The position numbers were made by a program, and so were the translations under genes. This document shows, one piece after another, positions 21,593 through 30,897 of a stretch of 64,000 nucleotides of DNA. The notes beneath the pieces were generated by a model. The model had not been told where the DNA came from. It saw only the letters and a list, made by a program, of their open reading frames with translations, and made no database searches. Origin of the DNA: Hetaerina americana (taxonomy: Eukaryota; Arthropoda; Insecta; Odonata; Calopterygidae); NCBI GenBank assembly GCA_022747635.1, contig JAKTNV010000041.1:2790501-2854500 (forward strand), in the 5' to 3' direction. How positions within the stretch are numbered: the stretch's first letter is position 1; each line of letters opens with the position of its first letter.

Positions 21593-22804
21593 CAACGTCA
21601 ATTAAGATACACTCTTCATATTCCTCGTTAATGATATTATTTTATTTTATTATGAGTAGTTAGTGGTGGGTATTCGAAGACCAATGGGATACACATTACA
21701 GTGTTTTGAAGTTCTGATTTTAACGATACAACATATTATTACACTCCTCCATAATTATCACAATATCTCATATTTAGTTTTGCAGATATGTTACCTTCTA
21801 GATTTCATGATGAGGGTTAAAAATAAACTTTACACTTCTGCATTGAATATGTCAGCTAAATCCTAGATTTCAACTAAAACACCGCTTCTCCCTTCCTGCC
21901 TTTTCCCCTCGCTTCTTCCCCCTACGGCGACACAATGCCCTGCAAATCACCGGGAAGGTTGTGGCATTGGGGAGTGGAATAGCTCAACATGTGATGTAAT
22001 TGCAAAATATATAAAGTAATTTATGCAAAAAGAGTGATATTTATTATTTGTTATTGAAAGAGTTCAAATATTAATCTATTTCATTGAATGTTTACCTAAT
22101 TTAAAAAATAGCACAAATATATGCGCGTACATAGACATGCACACAGATGCTAACATACCAGTATGCTAAAATATCTACTCACATGCATACACACATTCAT
22201 ATATACGTAATGGTGGTTCTATTTAATCCCTACTTGGTGTATGTAGCAGCTGTTAATGCCTCAAATTGATTTCGGAAAAAACAACATTTAAAACCTGTAC
22301 ATTTCACAGTGTCTCTCTCTGGTCTTAAATGAATCATCATATCTTCTATAGTAATTCAGAACTTTTGAAATGCCGTGGACGTCTTCGGAAAACTTAATGG
22401 TCTAATATTCAGTTCAGAGATTCATTTAAAGAAACTGAGGGAAATGTTGAAACAGTACCTTTTTACGGAGTCATATGCTAATGCACATAACAAATGTAAC
22501 CTTTTCAATTTGTAAAAATATTTTGTCCGATTTGTACCCATTGAAATTTTTGCATTCTTAATTGATTCAATCTAAAACCTAATCTTCGTTTTTGGAGGGG
22601 ATCTCATTCCAAACTTTCAAACAATGTTGTCACACCGCTGTCTGTGTGTCAAAAACTCCTATGAAAAATTCGAATCTCACTTTTACACCTCCCTCCCCCT
22701 CTCCCCCCTACAACACCGCATTGCTTCTCAGGACCTCTTGTACCCACTTATCCTGCTTTTTACGATTTTTACCCAACAGTCTTTTATTTCTTTTAAGGTA
22801 CGCT
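21593..22804. other. Mostly featureless, one degraded LINE tail
   Basis: A minus-strand CR1-like tail stem-loop is recognisable at about 21925-21970 (complement of CTGCAAATCACCGGGAAGGT). The rest is AT-rich, with no gene seen. Confidence 0.45.
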
Positions 22805-22850
22805 ACGAGCCACCGCTAGGGAGTGTGGCAGGAGGGGAATACTCGCCAAA
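22805..22850 (-). mobile_element. CR1-like LINE tail stem-loop
   Basis: GAGCCACCGCTAGGGAGTGT then GGCAGGAGGGG on the plus strand is the complement of the shared tail stem-loop (CCCCTCCTGCCACACTCCC). Confidence 0.45.
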
Positions 22851-23251
22851 ATAATTTTGACCCGAATATGACACTATATCGGTCGGATAATATTATCCTG
22901 ATCCCATTTAGTTTTTGGAAAAATGACATCTAAAATCTAACTACTCTATGCCTGTCGAAAAAGAAATACTTAGTTAATCCTTATATATTTAATTAAACAC
23001 ATTAAGCAAGAGATGGGATAGGGAGATATAGATATTTCAGGTCAATCCGAGGTGAGATGGAAGGATAGCGGGGTTTACTGGAGTGATAATTATAGGGTAA
23101 TATAAAGCGGGAGAGACGAGAGCCAACAAGGGGTTGCCAAAATATCGAAAAAAAGGTATAAATAAGCGCAGTACACATAGAAGAAGCAACAAATAGAATA
23201 TTACTAGCAGAGATAAAAGTAGAACCGACGAATTTGGTCATTGCTCAGGTA
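22851..23251. other. No recognisable feature
   Basis: AT-rich sequence before a mariner derivative. A 79-codon minus-strand frame (23002-23241) has no domain I recognise. Confidence 0.5.
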
Positions 23252-23253
23252 TA

Positions 23254-23811
23254 CAGGGTTCGTCCGGAAAATAAGTGTACTGACTACTGATTTTTTCCCG
23301 CCGCTCCAGGCGCGCCCAGCACCGCTCTGACGGGCTGCGATTGGAGGGGGGTATGTTGGCAAGCGACGCTGAAAAAGGCAGTCGGCTCTGAGCTGCGGTG
23401 TAGGGAGGAGCTCTGTTAACGCGAACCTCCACGCTCGACCCACGTCACGGAACGCGATGCCGAAGTTTTTGGAGCAGCGTTATTCCATCAAATTTGCGGT
23501 AAAGCTTGGGAAATCGTCTACCGAAACTGTCGGTATGATTAACCAGGCTTACGGGGAGTCAGCCATGTCCAGAAACACGATCTTTCGGTGGTACAAGATG
23601 TTCGTGGAGGGCAGAGAAGAGGTCGACGACGAGTCTTCGAGAGGTTCCCGATGATGCCTTCGCGGGAGCGTTCCAGGAATGGGAACGCCGCTGGAACAAG
23701 TGTATCGACTCACAAGGGTCCTATTTTGAGGCATATTAGCTTAAGGTATGTAAAAGTGTAATAAATTTTTTTTTCCTGAGCTCAGTACACTTATTTTCCG
23801 GACGAACCCTG
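23254..23811 (+). mobile_element. 558-bp mariner deletion derivative (MITE-like), copy 1
   Basis: The two 30-bp terminal repeats are perfect (CAGGGTTCGTCCGGAAAATA at both ends), with the TA duplication at 23252-23253 and 23812-23813. It belongs to the same family as the full-length element at 4664-5978 but has lost about 757 bp from the middle. The join lies at GACGACGA|GTCTTCGAG. It leaves a 65-codon frame from 23457 (MPKFLEQRYSIKF) to 23654 that ends ESSRGSR and contains only the first helix-turn-helix region. The copy at 43846 has the same join. Confidence 0.95.
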
Positions 23812-23839
23812 TACATGCCACCGAGCAACCATAAGGAGG

Positions 23840-24010
23840 AAGAAGTCGGTAGGGTACCACGATACTATTGCAAAAATTAGAATGGGAGCCACTAGTTTAC
23901 CGTAGGCTTAAATACAGGTTACATTTATTGCGTGACTTTTAAGTAGGTTACTTATCTGAGGATGTTAAAGACATATTACTGGCCCGGTGACTGACTATAT
24001 CAAGTGAGAT
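23840..24010 (+). pseudogene. CR1-like LINE coding fragment
   Basis: One frame reads KLEWEPLVYRRLKYRLHLLR, the conserved post-RT segment of CR1/jockey-type LINEs. The following sequence (GGTTACTTATCTGAGG) also occurs at 42650-42730. Broken by stops. Confidence 0.55.
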
Positions 24011-24119
24011 CACCAACGTAAAACAAACATTCCAATCCGCGAACAATTATGATTCCTCCTTGGGTGCAAGTATCATTAGTTCGTGGGGACATGTTTCAAA
24101 ATGTTCTCAACAGTAGTTT

Positions 24120-25112
24120 GTTTGCACGTATAGTTTTAGCACACATCTTTCGTGTTTTCGTTAAAATAGAAAAACTTGAATTTCCTGCGGTCATAAAATT
24201 CTTTGTTTCGGATGGATTAACCCCGTGAGGAAATGCATTCGAAGTTGACAAAAGGGTACGGGGACTCCGCTCCTTCAATATCAACCATCCCTCAAAGAGG
24301 ACCCTCGCGAAGGGCGGCCAAAAACCACACCGGAAACCATCGGAAAGGTCATGTCGGACGATGGGCGAGTGAAGCTGAGTGCGATAGCTAAGGCCGTTTG
24401 GGGGATATCGGAAGAAAGGGTGCGAGACATCTTGCACAAAGAATTAGGGATGCGAAAGCTCTGCGCAAAGTGGGAGCCCCATTTGCTGAATGCCGATCAA
24501 AAGCAAATGCGCGAACGACTTTCTCAGCAATTTTTGGACCGATTCAATCGAGGGAACCGACGGATTTTGTGCGGCGAATTGTCACCATGGATTAGGCATG
24601 GATCCGCCACTGCACGCCATAAAGGAAACAGCCGCCGCAGCAGTGGGCGGAAGCCGGTGGCTCAGCGCCAGAGAAAGCGAAGCATCTGGTGGAAAGGCCG
24701 TGGTCAGTGTGTTTTTGGATGCGAAAGGGATCCCGTTGATTGACTACGTTGGTAAAGGCAGAACAATTAGAGGATGAACATTACTTCTTGGCCAGTTGGA
24801 TGGCAAACTTAGCGAGAAGAAGTCTGGTTTGAAGAAGAAAAAAATCCACTTTCACCAGGACCAAGCACCTGCTCACAAAGGTGCGTTGGCGATGGGAAAA
24901 CTACGGGATTTAGGGGTACGATTTGATCGGCCATCCCCCCTGTCCTGGTTTAGCACCCTCAGACATCCATCCATTACCAAACTTGGAGAAATTCGTTTCT
25001 TTGAAGCCCTTCGCGTCCAGTGAAGAAGTTGAGAGGGCCGTGGATGGATATTTTCAAAGCCTTCCAGACTCTCACTTCCGGGAATGAATACTGACGCTGG
25101 AGAAATGCTGGA
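24120..25112 (+). pseudogene. Fossil mariner transposase, third lineage
   Basis: Frames shift several times. In order they give HSKLTKGYGDSAPSISTI, EDPREGRPKTTPETIGKV, ISEERVRDILHKELGMRKLC, RRIVTMDLGMDPPLH (the first Asp motif, with ETW lost), HFHQDQAPAHKGAL (second Asp kept, Asn changed to Gln) and GLAPSDIHPLPNLE (third Asp). It ends near VEKCWTNCV-like text at 25112. A LINE 3' end starts immediately after, so the C-terminus may have been cut off by that insertion. No terminal repeats were identified. Confidence 0.8.
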
Positions 25113-25115
25113 CCA

Positions 25116-25645
25116 ATTGTGTTTATTTATTTATTTATTTTAAAACGTTGTGCACATACAGCAGCGGCGCCATTTTACAGTGAAAAATATGACAAACATA
25201 GAAGAGGACAAAAGACAATAACAGCATAACAATAACAACGAGAACCAAGCATGGACCGGGGAAAATTTTAATTTACTGAAAGGTGGGATGGGAGCTTGGG
25301 TGTTGGAGTTATTGCATGATAAGTTAAAGGGGTCGACAGTGTGAGGGAGTGAATTTAGAAGGGAGGAGAGGCGAAATAACAGTGAGCGCTTTGTGAGAGA
25401 TATTCTAGGAATAGGCAGATGGAGTGGGTGCGGGTGGATCGGGTTGGTATCCTGAAGTTGAAGAAGGATAGCAGTTCAGGGCAATCAATAGCAGAGTTTA
25501 GGGTATTGTTAAGGAGTTTTAAATCAGCTTTAAGTCTGTAGCTTTGGGGACTAGAAATGGAAGACAGAAAAGCATTTGGTTGAAGACAAGGGCGACTATG
25601 TGGAAAAATAAAATAATCTTTAACTTGAAAATCCCAGTCTTTCAT
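25116..25645 (-). pseudogene. CR1/jockey-type LINE C-terminus and 3' UTR with (AAAT)n tail
   Basis: The minus-strand frame 25355-25645 contains LNSAIDCPELLSFFNFRIPT and RSTRTHSICLF, a C-terminal pattern found in many arthropod non-LTR elements. A UTR follows, ending at AAATAAATAAATAAATAAAC-type repeats (plus-strand TTTATTTATT at 25118-25140). It lies against the end of a mariner fossil. Confidence 0.6.
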
Positions 25646-25955
25646 TGTCAGGCAATGAACTTTTCAACTTACTCTCATATATTTGTCGATATCTTCAATG
25701 TTTCTTCCTTTATGCTATTCCCTTTATTTAATAGACCCATATTTTTTACGGTTCCACAATATGATTTGAGTGCCATTGCGTGTCCTGTTATTAAATATTG
25801 CTGCATGCAATTACTTTCCTTCGCGTGATTAAGGCTTGTCGAGTGCATGAGCAAATTAATGAAATTGTTTTGCATGTGGTTTTATTCTAGTTAACGTGTG
25901 GTGGCCCAACACCCCCCGCCACACGCCTTCGCGGTGGCTTGTGGGGCATTGATGC
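25646..25955 (+). mobile_element. CR1-like LINE 3' UTR and tail
   Basis: Shares with 42700-43080 the text around TCGAGTGCATGA and the tail: TTTTGCATGTGGTTTTATTC, AACACCCCCCGCCACACGCC, then GGTGGCTTGTGGGGCATTGA. No coding part identified. Confidence 0.7.
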
Positions 25956-27072
25956 TAAAACCTCGTTTATTCCGCTTATAAGTAATTATGGGGACGGGAG
26001 AGTGACCCGCTACAGTCTTCTTCCAATTACCATTCCTTTCTTTGCTCTCTTTTCTCTTTCCATTCATTCCCAACTTTCATATTCTTTCATCGATGCGAAG
26101 AGGCTCGCGCGATGTGCGAGAGGGCGGTCGCTCCCTTTGTGACGCAAGGGGGCCACCGAGCCCTTTATCACCGAGACCCTCGGCGGTCGTGTCAGGGGTC
26201 GAGGCCGGAGGATTGGAAAATGTAGGGAGTGCAAGAGAGAGGGTATTTGGGAGGAAGTGGGGAGGGGGGGGGGGGCGAGGTGATGGGGTTCGCCCGCGGC
26301 GATAAAAGCCGGGATCGGAGGGGCCGGGGTTGCGGCCAGGGTTGCTGAGGAAGGGGGACCTTTGTACGGAGACAAACAAACGGTTCCGAGAGGGAGGGAG
26401 GGAATTAAGGGGTTTCTTCGCCCCCTTTCCCAGAACTCAGGGGCGGTTCCCTCACACAAAACACCCTTGGCCCGCTATTATTTCAGGGCCGCAATCCGTG
26501 GGGTTAATTATCGCGATAATATTAGGCACACGCGGATATTTCGTCACGAACGGCGGTGCTTCGTGGCTACGGAGTGTCCCTCCCTCCGACCCGACCTTCG
26601 GCCCTCGTCACAGCAAACCACTCCCTCCAGAGGCGCGGCGAGGAACTCTCTCAAAGCGACAAACCCATTTCCAACGATGCTATTAGTAAATAAAGTCATT
26701 TCAAGGAAACTTCGAATTTCCAAGCCCCAAGCCAAATTATACACACACACGGACACCTCAAAGTAATCTTGGATATTTTCTGTAAAATCTACATTAAGAA
26801 GATATCAGTGACCATCGCATTCAATTGCTCCCATACATAATTTACCACACATTCAGTTGTTTTATAACGATTTGAAGAGCAAATAACCGAACAGTCGGTT
26901 ACAGACCCACATGGTAAGGAATTCCCAATTTTTTAACCCTAAATGATTAATGGTAGTTTTTCATACTACATTCAATGATTTAATTCAAGTGTGTGTGTAT
27001 ATATATACGCATATCCATGTAAAGCATACATGTATATAATATATATACATATATATATATGTATATAAACCA
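25956..27072. other. No gene seen; GC-rich patch and TA-rich end
   Basis: 26090-26660 is GC-rich with a G-run of about ten bases near 26265. Open frames on both strands there (up to 134 codons) overlap and have low-complexity composition. 26995-27066 is a degenerate TATA/CATGTA-rich stretch bordering the SINE. Confidence 0.5.
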
Positions 27073-27344
27073 TAAACACGGTAATCAACTCGAAGGTCGG
27101 TTTAGCATGTGATGGTAGAGATCACCCAGTACTTAGCCCTATAAAGCGTGTGAAAATTCACATATCAGGGTAGGGGGGGCAGTTCCTTTCCCTGTGCCGG
27201 TTATAGTTTCCCAGGAAGACCTGGTACCAGAAAAATCACTTCAGCTTGGGTGCAGCTGCAGGTGCCCAGAGTGCCATGCACGGGAATCGAACCGGGGATC
27301 CTCCGATCAGCCATCCAACGCTCTACCCACTGGACTACCGCAAC

Positions 27345-27345
<1 letters not shown>
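27073..27345 (-). mobile_element. tRNA-derived SINE, family 1 (copy 2)
   Basis: On the minus strand the head reads GGGTTGCGGTAGTCCAGTGG, with a canonical A box TAGTCCAGTGG (27327-27337) and a canonical B box GGTTCGATTCC (27283-27293). The body aligns with 4264-4545. This copy keeps consensus pol III boxes and so is the better reference. Its 5' end directly touches a (TA)n array. Confidence 0.9.

Positions 27346-27347
<2 letters not shown>

Positions 27348-27413
<66 letters not shown>
27348..27413. repeat. (TA)n microsatellite between SINE and LINE
   Basis: About 65 bp of TA. The SINE 5' end is on the left and the 3' end of a minus-strand RTE-like LINE on the right. Confidence 0.97.
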
Positions 27414-27416
<3 letters not shown>

Positions 27417-28497
27417 GGTAATCTACAGGTTAAGGTAGGTTTTTGGATAGACATAATTACTAATTAAATAATTTGTGACCCCTAGGAGAACGCAACATCC
27501 TACTTTACATCAGGTCCCTCCCTCTTTATCTCTGAGTACCTTCTTCCTCCCTTCATCCCGTCCAACATTCCTATCCTGTTCTTTCCCATTCCTCTTTTGC
27601 CCAACATTCTCCCCTCAATCACAGTCTTCAACATCCCACTACCGGTTAATATCCCCTTCATCCACTTTTCCTGCCTCCATAGGATTTCTCCCAACAAACC
27701 CCTCTCTTCGCCCACCATGTGAAGTACTTCCTCATTTGTTTTCATCTCTGTCCATTTCACCTTCTCCATTCTTCTCCACACCCACATTTCAAAAGCCTCC
27801 AGTCTACGTCTATCCTCCTGCTTCAATGACCACGTTTCCGCACCGTACATAGCTACGTTCGATATCAAAGTTTTTACGAGTCTTTTCTTAACATCTTTAC
27901 TCAACGACCCTGTCATCAACTCTCTCCTCCTTGTGAAAGCCTCTTTGCCTAGCGCAATTCTTCTCCTTACGTCCCTACTACTTCGACCGTGTTGGTCAAA
28001 AACACTACCGAGATACGTAAACTGTTTACCTGCTCTATTTTTTGCCCTCCTATTTTAATGTTAAGCTTAGCCTTTTTCTTTCTAGAAAATCGTATAACCT
28101 TTGTTTTATTAATATTGATACTCATCCCATACCTGTCGCACTGAATTTCCAATTCACTTAGCAATGCTTGCAACCCCTTGGCTGACTGACAAAGTAAAGC
28201 TTGGTCATCAGCAAACCTAACTGATTTTACGAATTCCCCGCCCACTTTCATTCCTACCTCGAGTTATTCCCATGCCTCTTTGATCATTTCCTCTGCATAC
28301 AGGTTGAACAGCAACGGTGATAATGGGCAACCCTGCCCTAAACCTCCTTCAAACAGACCAATCTTGACTCCCCATTCCCCACTCGCACCTGAGCAGTATG
28401 AGACATGTACAGGTTGCGGATTAGCCTCCTTGCCTCCAACCTATTCCTATTTTCTGCAATACACTCATTAGTTTTTCCTAATTCACTCTATCAAATA
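27414..28497 (-). pseudogene. RTE-like LINE, 5'-truncated, minus strand
   Basis: The 3' hairpin (here CTACC-TTAACC-TGTAG) is at about 27423-27440. The frame to the right on the minus strand gives MLKTVIEGRMLGKR, FEMWVWRRMEKVKWTE, VRFADDQALLCQSAKG (28215-28240) and, near the break, FDRVNWEK-like text. There are stops and frameshifts. Its 3' UTR (GGTCACAAATTATTTAATTA) belongs to a subtype shared with 35850 and 45118, not with the adjacent plus-strand copy. It stops at about 28497, where a plus-strand copy begins, making a head-to-head pair. Confidence 0.88.
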
Positions 28498-29936
28498 TCA
28501 AACCATAGGAAAATATGGGAGGAAGAGGCTATATGGGCTGATCCGTAGTATTTTTGAGGAGGGAATCTGGCCGGAAGACTTTGTGAGTTCCTATTCCGAA
28601 AAAGGTAAAGGCCACGTCATGTGAGGACTATAGGACAATTAGTTTGAAATCCCACGCAGCTAAGGTTGTTCTCAGGATCATAAACAAAAGGATAGAGAGT
28701 AGGGCAAATGATTACTTAGGGGATGATCAGTTTGGGTTTAGGAAGGGGAGAGGTACGCGTGATGCCATTGCAGTAATGAGATTATTAATCGAGAGGAATA
28801 TAGAACACAACCAGGAGGTATTTGCCTGTTTCGTAGATTTCGAAAAAGCGTTTGATAGAGTGAATTGGGAAAAACTAATGAGTATATTGCAGAAAATAGG
28901 AATAGATTGGAGGGAAAGGAGGCTAATCCGCAACCTGTACATGTCTCAGACTGCTCAGGTGAGGGTGGGAAACGGGGAGTCAGGATGGGCAGTGTTAGGA
29001 AGGGGTGTAAGGCAGGGTTGCCCATTATCACCGTTGCTGTTCAACCTGTACGCAGAAGAAATGATCAAAGAGGCATGGGAATAACTCGAGGTAGGAATGA
29101 AAGTGGGCGGGGAATTCGTAAAATCAGTTAGGTTTGCTGATGACCAAGCTTTACTTTGTCAGTCAGCCAAGGGGTTGCAAGCATTGCTAAGTGAATTGGA
29201 AATTCAGTGCGACAGGTATGGGATGAGAATCAATATTAATAAAACAAAGGTTATGCGATTTTCTAGAAAGAAAAAGGCCAAGCTTAACATTAAAATAGGA
29301 GGGCAAAAGCTAGAGCAGGTAGAACAGTTTACGTATCTCGGTAGTGTTTTGGACCAACACGGTCAAAGTAGTAGGGACGTAAGGAGAAGAATTGCGCTAG
29401 GCAAAGAGGCTTTAACAAGGAGGAGGGAGTTGATGACAGGGACTTTGAGTAAGGATGTTAAGAAAAGACTAGTAAAAACTTTGATATGGAGCGTAGCTAT
29501 GTACGGAGAGAAAACGTGGTCATTGAAGCAGGAGGATAGACGTAGATTGGAGGCTTTTGAAATGTGGGTGTGGAGAAGAATGGAGAAGGTGAAATGGACA
29601 GAGAAGAAAACAAATGAGGAAGTACTTGGTATGGTGGGCGAATAGAGGGTTTTTTTGGGAGCAATCCTATGGAGGCAGGAAAAGTGGATGAAGGGGGTGT
29701 TGACCGGCAGTTGGATGTTGAAGACTGTGATAGAGGGTAGAATGTTGGGCAAAAGAGGAAAGGGAAGGAACAGGATAGGGTTGTTTGACGGGATGAAGGG
29801 AGGAAGGAAGTACTCAGAGATGAAGAGGGACCTGATATAGAGTAGGATGATTGATTTTGTGTTTTGTTAGGAGTAATAAAATATTTGTTTGGTAGTTGTG
29901 TCCGTCCAAAACCTACCTTAACCGGTAGATTACTTA

Positions 29937-29943
<7 letters not shown>
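28498..29943 (+). pseudogene. RTE-like LINE, 5'-truncated, plus strand
   Basis: Begins at the GRKRLYGLIRS segment. 28644-29084 encodes RT blocks DDQFGFRKGRGTRDA, FVDFEKAFDRVNW and RQGCPLSPLLFNLYAEEM, up to a TAA stop at 29082-29084 in place of a Glu codon. 29097-29645 continues with VRFADDQALLCQ to EEVLGMVGE and then a TAG. A frameshift lies near 28590. It ends with the 3' hairpin (29917-29932) and a short poly-A leading into a TA array. Very close in sequence to 17906-19534. Confidence 0.9.

Positions 29944-29944
<1 letters not shown>

Positions 29945-29979
<35 letters not shown>
29945..29979. repeat. (TA)n microsatellite at LINE 3' end
   Basis: About 34 bp of TA immediately after the LINE's poly-A. 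Confidence 0.93.
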
Positions 29980-29981
<2 letters not shown>

Positions 29982-29984
29982 CAT

Positions 29985-30024
29985 GTGGGTCTGTGGGTGT
30001 GTGCATATACACCCACAGACCCAC
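29985..30024. repeat. Perfect 15-bp stem hairpin
   Basis: GTGGGTCTGTGGGTG (29985-29999) is the exact complement of CACCCACAGACCCAC (30010-30024), with a 10-base loop. It sits just outside the LINE-associated TA array. Function unknown. Confidence 0.9.
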
Positions 30025-30399
30025 TACCTCACCTTCATGTATATATCACAGAACGTTTTGAAATCAGGTAAATTAATACAAAGGAAAATTTGAGAAAACA
30101 TGAAAAAAGTTTTGGATTACGGTCCTTTTAAAAATTTATTTTTTTAGAAATAAGTCAAAATGTCGTATCATCGAAACAACGTCGTATCTCTCCCGTCTTC
30201 TCTCCCTATTATCCTCCCTTACACACCTTTATCGGCCCTTTCCCTGCATCTGCATTTCCACTCACCATCCTTCCCCGGTGGCCTCCCAAGGTGCAAGTGA
30301 TGACTACATCCAGACAGTCGGTCTCGCTGACCCCGCCGCCGAGGGATTGAGTCTCCAGCGAGCGACTTCTTCCCTTTTTTCAATCCTCCCCGGAATCTG
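30025..30399. other. No recognisable feature
   Basis: Spacer sequence with no open frame or repeat I can support. Confidence 0.5.
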
Positions 30400-30690
30400 G
30401 TTGGTGAGATTGCTAGAGTGTTGGCTCCTCGCCCAGAGGGCCCGGGCACAAATCCTGGAGGCGGCAGATGCATCTAAACCACCCCGAGTCCTGATCCCTA
30501 CGATGAAGGTGCTTTGTGAAGAGCACTTCGAGTGAGTACGCCGTCCGTCGGATGGGATGTTAAACTTTTGACCCCTGGCGTCTTTCGTTAAGAGATAGTA
30601 TACCATTTTCGACCGTGGGATTTTCACCTCCTTTTACATCCATCCCAAATGGTCTCAGCTTTCGATCGCGTCCCCGAAATCTACCAGTAA
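30400..30690 (+). mobile_element. tRNA-like SINE, family 2 (copy 1)
   Basis: The head carries TGCTAGAGTGTTGG as an A-box-like stretch and GGCACAAATCC as a degraded B box (30445-30455). The body, with GAGTGAGTACGCCGTCCGTC and GGCGTCTTTCGTTAAGAG, aligns with 63597-63880 on the minus strand. The 3' domain ends CTCAGCTTTCGATCGCGTCC. Two alignable copies with B-box-like heads support a SINE rather than a tRNA gene. Confidence 0.7.
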
Positions 30691-30729
30691 AACCCAACTC
30701 AACCCCACTCAACGCAAAATTCATAAAAA

Positions 30730-30897
30730 TTTCTTGTGTATGAAGGCTTCTTCCAGGGCGCGTACAGGTCATGGCGTAGTCGCTGAATAAAGTGTGTACA
30801 GGCTCAAGGACAGTACTTTGAAGATTATAAAGAGTTTGTGCAAATATGCTGAATAAATTATTTTTAAAAAAGTTTTACTTCTGGAACGCACCCTGCA
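30730..30897 (+). mobile_element. Mariner 3' end remnant
   Basis: Frame pieces GAYRSWRSR and KCVQAQGQYFEDYK are a mariner transposase C-terminus. A terminal repeat half, CTTCTGGAACGCACCCTG, follows and ends at about 30895. No 5' half is visible. Confidence 0.7.
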
